The notes beneath the pieces were generated by a model. The model searched no databases. It saw only the letters and a program-made list of their open reading frames with translations, and was not told the DNA's origin. A stretch of 64,000 nt of DNA from Thermoleophilia bacterium (GTDB taxonomy: Bacteria > Actinomycetota > Thermoleophilia > Gaiellales > SKUG01): the NCBI GenBank assembly GCA_025964555.1, contig JAOPYQ010000008.1, positions 40,953-104,952 on the forward strand, written 5' to 3'. Shown here piece after piece: positions 58,366 to 64,000 of the stretch (its first letter is position 1; the number at the start of each line of letters is the position of its first letter). Both the position numbers and the translations under genes were made by a program.

Positions 58366-58623
58366 TCAGCCGGCCTGCTCGATCACGTCGATGTGGCGGC
58401 CTCGGCGACCACGGCGGAACTTCACCAGGCCGTCGACGCATGCGAAGACCGTGTCGTCCTTGCCGATCATCGCGCCGTCACCGGGCTGGAACTTGGTTCC
58501 GCGCTGACGAACGAGGATGGTGCCCGACTGGACCAGCTGGCCGTCGAATCGCTTCACGCCGAGGCGCTGCGCGTTCGAGTCGCGACCGTTTCGGCTGGAA
58601 CCCTGACCCTTCTTATGTGCCAT
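58366..58623 (-). CDS. rpmA: 50S ribosomal protein L27
   Basis: L27 reaches into the peptidyl transferase centre with its N-terminal tail. The 85-residue protein begins [20 protein letters not shown] and has the standard core ([37 protein letters not shown]). There is no Firmicutes-type N-terminal extension requiring processing. An AGGGAG Shine-Dalgarno site lies eight bases before the ATG. It is the second gene of the rplU-rpmA-obgE unit, 32 bases after rplU. Confidence 0.98.
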   Translation of the reverse strand: MAHKKGQGSSRNGRDSNAQRLGVKRFDGQLVQSGTILVRQRGTKFQPGDGAMIGKDDTVFACVDGLVKFRRGRRGRHIDVIEQAG

Positions 58624-58655
58624 CTGAGTGTCTCCCTAATTCCGTTGGTTGCAGC

Positions 58656-58958
58656 TCAGAGGCTGATCGAGTCGCAGGTGACCTTCACCAGCGTGCGGCG
58701 GTAGCCGAGGATGCGCTTGCTCGAGCGAGCTTCCTTCGGCTTGAACTTCATGGAGCGCTCGCCGCGGATGCGGACGGTGCCGGTCTTGGACAGCTTGACG
58801 GTCGCCTTGGCGGCGTCCTTGCCCAGCGTGACCTTCTTGCCGTCGGCGACGAGCAGCACCTCGGCGGTGAGCTCCTGCCCTTCGGGCTGGTCGACGAGGA
58901 ACCAGCGTCCCTTTTCGACGCGGTGCTGCTTGCCGGCGACCTTGATGACTGCGTACAC
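58656..58958 (-). CDS. rplU: 50S ribosomal protein L21
   Basis: L21 binds 23S rRNA in the large subunit. The protein reads (V)YAVIKVAGKQHRVEKGRWFL, then VLLVADGKKVTLGKDAAKAT, and the basic C-terminal KFKPKEARSSKRILGYRRTL with VKVTCDSISL, 100 residues in all as expected. GTG 58958 is the start because AAGGAG lies seven bases upstream and homology begins there; the longer open frame upstream is not supported. A well-spaced promoter about 110 bases upstream (59066-59094) heads the operon, leaving a ~100-base leader. Confidence 0.96.
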   Translation of the reverse strand: MYAVIKVAGKQHRVEKGRWFLVDQPEGQELTAEVLLVADGKKVTLGKDAAKATVKLSKTGTVRIRGERSMKFKPKEARSSKRILGYRRTLVKVTCDSISL

Positions 58959-59065
58959 GATCTGCTCCTTGGAACCTTCGCGGCAGCCATCGGGCTTGGG
59001 GCGGCGCCGCGTGCGAGTGCTCCCGGGTTCCCATGCGGCTGCACGAGCGGGGGCACGAAGGTGGA

Positions 59066-59094
59066 ATGGTACCGGACGGCGGACCCGGCCGCAA
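59066..59094 (-). promoter_or_regulatory. Promoter of the rplU-rpmA-obgE operon
   Basis: TTGCGG (-35, 59089-59094) and TACCAT (-10, 59066-59071) are exactly 17 bases apart, the best-spaced promoter in the window. It lies 28 bases inside the gap downstream of the 59122 gene and about 108 bases before the rplU start. Confidence 0.6.
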
Positions 59095-59121
59095 ACCGCA
59101 ACCGACCGAGTGGCCTGCGGA

Positions 59122-60489
59122 TCAGGCGTCGGCAGGTGCCGTGCCAGCCTCGTTCGCGGGCTCCACGCGCCCGTGCAGGGCGTCCAGGAGGGCAGGCGGG
59201 ACGTTCCCGAGCTCGACGTACGCCACGTCGCCCGAGGCCCAGCCGTCCACGCGGAACGGTCGCAGCGCCAGCGCGGTGCCCTCGCCACGCACGCGGAACG
59301 CGAACGTCGCGACCTCGCCCGGTGCGGCACGCCGCTCGAGCATCCGCGTCGCGGCGCGGTCGTTGATCCATCCTTCGGCGCCGTGCGGGCGTCCCACTGC
59401 GTCGGCGAGGCCGAGCAGCACACCCTCGTCACCGTCGCGGACCCAGTCCTCGGAGCCGGCGTTGCGCACCTTGACGATGACGTTCCACGCGGGATCCGCA
59501 TCGGGGTTGATGCCGCCGTTGGTCGGCTGCACGTCCACGGCCGGGTCGGTCGCGACGAAGGCCGGCACGGAGAAGCCGACCTCGCGCACGATCTCGGCGC
59601 CGAACGGGCCCGACGGGCCTTCCAGGCGCCACACGGTCGTCGCGCGCCCGTCGCTCGAGCCGGCAGCGGCGAGCTGCACCACGAAGTCCGCGACCTCGTT
59701 GGGTTCGACCGCGGCGGCATTGGCGAGCGCGCCGAACTCGGCGCCGACCACGCGCGGCTCGCCGTCGACGCGACGCAGGCGCACGTCCGTGGTGCGCCAT
59801 GCGACGTAGCCGGTGTTGCGGATGCGCACGACGAGCGGCCGGGGCGTGCCGGCAGCGACCTCCAGCGCGGGCGCATCGGGATCGGCGGAGGCGTCGGCGG
59901 CTGCTTCCTCGGTGAATCCGAAGCTGTCGAGCGACGCGCCGCCGAGCGGGCCGAGCGGCATGGTGCCGGCGATGCCGTCGAGGTCGACGTCGTTGGGATC
60001 GCCGCCCATCTCGATCATGAATCGCGACACGTTGACGGTCCAGTTGTTGTTGAGCCCGGTCGGGTCGTTCTCCGCGCCGACGGGTGCGTACTTCTGGTGG
60101 ATGAGCGCCACGCTCGTGCGCCCCTCCGCCAGGTAGTTGGTGCGCAGGCCCTTCATGACCGTGTCGATGCCGTCGGCCCACGACTGGAACTCGTACGGGC
60201 CGTTCGGACAGCCCCAGCCCCAGCCGTTGAACGGCGCACACGTGATCTGCCCGAAGTTCGATTCCGCGCCGGCGATCGCGACCACCAGTCGCGGGTCGAC
60301 CTGCCACTGTCCGCCGCTCGCGACGAACGCCGCGCCCTGCCCGGTCATGGGCGACCCCTTCGAGGTCAGATAGGCGTCGATCTCACCGGCCGTCGGCGGC
60401 TTGGCGGGCGCAGCCACCGCATGCGTCGGGGCCACCAGCGCGAGTGCGATGGCGACGGGGACGAGCAGGGGTGCGATCAGGCGTGGCAT
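59122..60489 (-). CDS. Secreted lysozyme/glucosaminidase-like protein
   Basis: Predicted exported cell-wall hydrolase. A signal peptide (LIAPLLVPVAIALALVAPTHAVAA) is followed by a ~150-residue lysozyme-like domain: VDPRLVVAIAGAESNFGQITCAPF with a candidate catalytic Glu in AESNFG, then FNGWGWGCPNGPYEFQSWAD, DTVMKGLRTNYLAEG and IHQKYAPVGAENDPTGLNN. This resembles soluble transglycosylases and GH73-like glucosaminidases. The remaining ~270 residues look like two beta-sandwich domains (PLVVRIRNTGYVAWRTTDVR and NVIVKVRNAGSEDWVRDGDE), possibly for wall or glycan binding. ATG 60489 was chosen at the signal peptide with a GAGGTGG site upstream. It is followed by rplU on the same strand but separated by that operon's promoter. 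The bond it cleaves is not proven by sequence. Confidence 0.8.
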   Translation of the reverse strand: MPRLIAPLLVPVAIALALVAPTHAVAAPAKPPTAGEIDAYLTSKGSPMTGQGAAFVASGGQWQVDPRLVVAIAGAESNFGQITCAPFNGWGWGCPNGPYEFQSWADGIDTVMKGLRTNYLAEGRTSVALIHQKYAPVGAENDPTGLNNNWTVNVSRFMIEMGGDPNDVDLDGIAGTMPLGPLGGASLDSFGFTEEAAADASADPDAPALEVAAGTPRPLVVRIRNTGYVAWRTTDVRLRRVDGEPRVVGAEFGALANAAAVEPNEVADFVVQLAAAGSSDGRATTVWRLEGPSGPFGAEIVREVGFSVPAFVATDPAVDVQPTNGGINPDADPAWNVIVKVRNAGSEDWVRDGDEGVLLGLADAVGRPHGAEGWINDRAATRMLERRAAPGEVATFAFRVRGEGTALALRPFRVDGWASGDVAYVELGNVPPALLDALHGRVEPANEAGTAPADA

Positions 60490-60566
60490 GCCACCTCGAG
60501 CATCGGCGCGGACGGGCGATGCATTGAACCGTACGCGCACGCTGGACGCGGCGCAAATGCTCAGGA

Positions 60567-61415
60567 TCAGGAAGCTGAGGTATCGAGCAGGGAGACGACG
60601 TCCGCGTGCACGCTCGGCGCCGCGGCCACGATCCCGGTCGGGCCGATCAAGGGAGCGGGCCAGCCGTGACCGGTCTGGTCGCTCACCACGCCACCCGCCG
60701 CATGGATGAACGGCACGCCCGCAGCCCAGTCCCACGAGTTGAGCGAGCCGAGCTGGACGTACGCGCCGCAGCGCCCCACGCCCACCCAGGCCAGGGCGAG
60801 CGCCGCCGAGGCGAGCTGGCGAACGCCGCGGAACCTGGCGACGAGCTCCGGCACGCGCGCCGCGCTGTTGCCGACGTAGACGAGCGTGTTCGCGGCGCCA
60901 CCGGGGTCGGCGAGCTCCACGCGGCGACCATCGTGCCACGCGCTCTGGTCGTCGGCGCTCGTGCGCTCGAAGGAGAAGACCTCGCCGACCATCGGATCTG
61001 CGATCGCGCCGGCGAACGGCTCACCGCGGCGCCAGCACGCGACCGACACCGCGAAATGCGGGATGCCGTGCGCGAAGTTGATGGTGCCGTCGAGCGGGTC
61101 GACGATCCACAGCTCCTCGACCTCGCGCGGGTCGGCGACCTCCTCGACGACGCCGCCGACGCCGGTCATGCCGCCTTCCTCCGCCAGCACGAACGCCTCG
61201 GGCGCACATTCGTGGATGAGGCCGAGCACGAGCTGCTCGCTCAGGAAGTCGACCTCGGTGACCACGTCGTAGTAGACGGACGGGTCACCCTTGTCGCTCA
61301 CCTCGCCGGGATCGCCGAAGCGGCTCTTGAGCAGGCGCGCCGCCTCGCGCGCGATGCGCTCGCAGTCGGCTCGTCGCTGGGTGGCTGTGGGAGTCGCGCT
61401 GGTCATCGTGGCCAT
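60567..61415 (-). CDS. suhB: Inositol monophosphatase family protein
   Basis: Mg2+-dependent, lithium-sensitive-type phosphatase that hydrolyses inositol-1-phosphate or a similar sugar phosphate. In Actinobacteria related proteins act in inositol or histidinol phosphate metabolism. Motifs: YYDVVTEVDFLSE, LAEEGGMTG (metal-binding EE), ELWIVDPLDGTINFAHGIPH (the DPLDGTxN motif) and SWDWAAGVPFIHAAGGVVSD (WDxAAG). Its 282 residues fit the family. The symbol is by family resemblance only. ATG 61415 is the first in-frame start; another ATG lies three codons on. It lies between the lysozyme-like gene and ftsZ on the same strand, a location without obvious functional link. Confidence 0.9.
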   Translation of the reverse strand: MATMTSATPTATQRRADCERIAREAARLLKSRFGDPGEVSDKGDPSVYYDVVTEVDFLSEQLVLGLIHECAPEAFVLAEEGGMTGVGGVVEEVADPREVEELWIVDPLDGTINFAHGIPHFAVSVACWRRGEPFAGAIADPMVGEVFSFERTSADDQSAWHDGRRVELADPGGAANTLVYVGNSAARVPELVARFRGVRQLASAALALAWVGVGRCGAYVQLGSLNSWDWAAGVPFIHAAGGVVSDQTGHGWPAPLIGPTGIVAAAPSVHADVVSLLDTSAS

Positions 61416-61515
61416 GAGTCGTGATTACCCCTACTCGTCGCCCGATATTTCATATCGGGCGCGAATCCGCTCGCTCGGACATCGGAAAGCACGCTTTCCA
61501 TGTCGCTCGCTCCGC

Positions 61516-62616
<1,101 letters not shown>

Positions 62617-62685
62617 GCTGCCGTCACCCGTTCCGTCTCTGGATCGTTCGCCGCAATCTACAACGTGCGGCGGATTCCACCTGCA

Positions 62686-64000
62686 TCACGCATCGTCTGC
62701 GGCGAGTTCGTCGGCCCCGTTGGTGATCGGTTCCGCGCTCGTTTCTTCCGGCGTCGCGTCGTTCGCGGCATCCGAGCCCGCGGTCGCGCCGGGCTTGGTC
62801 CTCGTGTCGGTCGTGGCCGGCCCACGGCGCATGCCGCACGCCACCACGCTCTTGGCACAGAACGCGGGCTTGCCCGGCACGGTGACGTCGACGTACAGCG
62901 GCTCGAGGTCCTTGCGCGCCGCCTCGTGCAGCATCTTCTCGGCCACGAGCAGCTTCTGGCGCAACGCGGTCGGGCGACCGAAGCGCACCTCGGTGCCGTC
63001 CACGAGCTGGGCCGTGATCGCGTACTCGTCGGCCTTGATCGTCGCGAACTCGAGCGTCGAGCTCGACGGACGGCTCGAGAGCAGGCGCAGCGCGGGCTCG
63101 TCCTCCACGTGGTCGCCCGCCTCGATGTCGCCGTCGCGCAGCGTCACCGTGGGGATACGCCCCGACCACTCCTTGTTGCTCGCCTTCGCCAGCACGCGAC
63201 CGTTGCGCGCCACGAGCCAGAACTGCCCGTCACCGAACCCGAGCGCGAGCGGCCGGTACTCGATCACGTGCAGCTGCAGCCCGCCCGGCAGGTGGCGCTC
63301 CACGCGCACGCTGCGCACGAACGGCAGCTCCTCGATCCGCGACGCGACCTTGTCCTCGTCGACGGTGTAGACGGTTTCGCCCGTGAGCAGCGAGTCGATG
63401 CGCGCGCGCACCTCGAGGTCGCCCACCGCGCTCGCGCCGGTCACCTCCAGGTGCCGGATCCGGAACACGTCGCTCGCAGGCACGACCACCCAGGCGGCCA
63501 CGACCCCGACCAGCAGCCCGACGACGAGCACGAGCCGCACCCGCGCCTTGAGCCGTGCACGTCGCTCCTGCGCGGCTCGCTGCTGCGCCGGCGTGCGCAG
63601 CACCCGTTCGCGCCGTCCGAGGATCGGCGCATCCATCTCGAGCGCATCCACGTGGTGCGGCGCCGCGACCGTCTCGGAGCTGCGCGACCTGCGGGTCGTC
63701 CGCGCCCGGCCGACCACCGTGCGCCCCGCCCCCGCCACACGGTTCGATCCCGGCAGCACCGACAGCAGCACTCGCCCGATCCCGCCGATGACGGCGGCCA
63801 CCTCGAGCGCGAACGAGCGCAGCGCGGCGACCACCAGCGTCGGCAGCGACCCGATCGTGCTCGGCAGCGACACCACGTTGCGCACGATCCAGCCGAACAG
63901 GCCCTCGTGGCGCTCGCGCACCGCGACGTCGCCCCCACCTGCGCGCACCGCTCGCGTCGGCCGCTCCGCCCGCACCGCCCGCACCGCCCGCGCAGGACGC
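62686..64000 (-). CDS. ftsQ: Cell division protein FtsQ (DivIB), 5' end uncertain or outside window
   Basis: Bitopic divisome protein linking FtsB/FtsL and regulating septal peptidoglycan synthesis. A membrane helix (RLVLVVGLLVGVVAAWVVVPA) is followed by a POTRA domain (FRIRHLEVTGASAVGDLEVR to EELPFVRSVRVERHLPGGLQ) and a beta domain (YRPLALGFGDGQFWLVARNGRV to VDVTVPGKPAFCAKSV). A Thr/Ala/Glu tail follows. The cytoplasmic N-terminal part is unusually long (>150 residues), Arg-rich and contains an extra hydrophobic stretch (SLPTLVVAALRSFALEVAAV). GTG 63984 is a possible start, but the frame is open to the window edge and the Arg-rich repeats continue, so the true start may lie beyond. Confidence 0.92.
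   Translation of the reverse strand, partial: RPARAVRAVRAERPTRAVRAGGGDVAVRERHEGLFGWIVRNVVSLPSTIGSLPTLVVAALRSFALEVAAVIGGIGRVLLSVLPGSNRVAGAGRTVVGRARTTRRSRSSETVAAPHHVDALEMDAPILGRRERVLRTPAQQRAAQERRARLKARVRLVLVVGLLVGVVAAWVVVPASDVFRIRHLEVTGASAVGDLEVRARIDSLLTGETVYTVDEDKVASRIEELPFVRSVRVERHLPGGLQLHVIEYRPLALGFGDGQFWLVARNGRVLAKASNKEWSGRIPTVTLRDGDIEAGDHVEDEPALRLLSSRPSSSTLEFATIKADEYAITAQLVDGTEVRFGRPTALRQKLLVAEKMLHEAARKDLEPLYVDVTVPGKPAFCAKSVVACGMRRGPATTDTRTKPGATAGSDAANDATPEETSAEPITNGADELAADDA

Overview
This is 64 kb of very GC-rich chromosome from an actinobacterium. The third codon positions are so GC-biased that antisense frames stay open for kilobases. Ordinary actinobacterial housekeeping genes, a lipoprotein-style ComEA, a CtaG-type oxidase assembly factor, a UPF0182 membrane protein and a huge secreted repeat protein are most like deep-branching Actinomycetota (Thermoleophilia such as Patulibacter or Solirubrobacter relatives). 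That placement is an inference from gene content; no 16S gene is present. There are no rRNA genes, CRISPR arrays, transposases, integrases or phage genes, and one tRNA gene, tRNA-Ala(GGC).

Layout. 1-7.3 kb: lepA (cut by the window edge), a PlsC-like acyltransferase and a lipase-like hydrolase on the plus strand, then a tight minus-strand set murJ / small membrane protein / ctaG, and rpsT with an unusually long tail. 7.3-30.9 kb is a minus-strand block read from right to left: an LPXTG-anchored small protein, a 5,788-residue surface protein with about 34 tandem beta-sandwich repeats, comEA, an RTX-repeat protein, comEC, holA and a pilin-like protein. It mixes DNA-uptake genes with cell-surface genes and is the most distinctive part of the window. 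31-35 kb: adenine deaminase and an 8-oxoguanine-deaminase-like enzyme, convergent with no base between their stop codons, then a Pro/Ala-rich protein. 35-44 kb: leuS, a PAP2 phosphatase, an AI-2E family permease, a phospholipase D/cardiolipin-synthase-like enzyme, proB and a large LuxR regulator. 44-52 kb: an unknown protein, two tandem endonuclease/exonuclease/phosphatase-fold proteins, a UPF0182 membrane protein and a secreted subtilisin. 52-59 kb: tRNA-Ala, rsfS, a manganese catalase with a histone-like tail, a small unknown protein, and the classic rplU-rpmA-obgE-proA-nadD order with proB missing from its usual place. 59-64 kb: a secreted lysozyme-like protein, an inositol monophosphatase, ftsZ and the start of the division cluster (ftsQ, running off the window).

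No gene-free stretch exceeds about 250 bases. The longer gaps are 12677-12900 (nothing evident), 34270-34501 (nothing firm), 51999-52234 (tRNA terminator) and 52834-53074 (a -10 box and an inverted repeat). Many genes lack a Shine-Dalgarno site and instead have a TANNNT-like -10 box ending six bases before the start codon, which suggests leaderless transcripts are common here. Others, such as the manganese catalase, rplU, the RTX protein and the LPXTG protein, have good Shine-Dalgarno sites.
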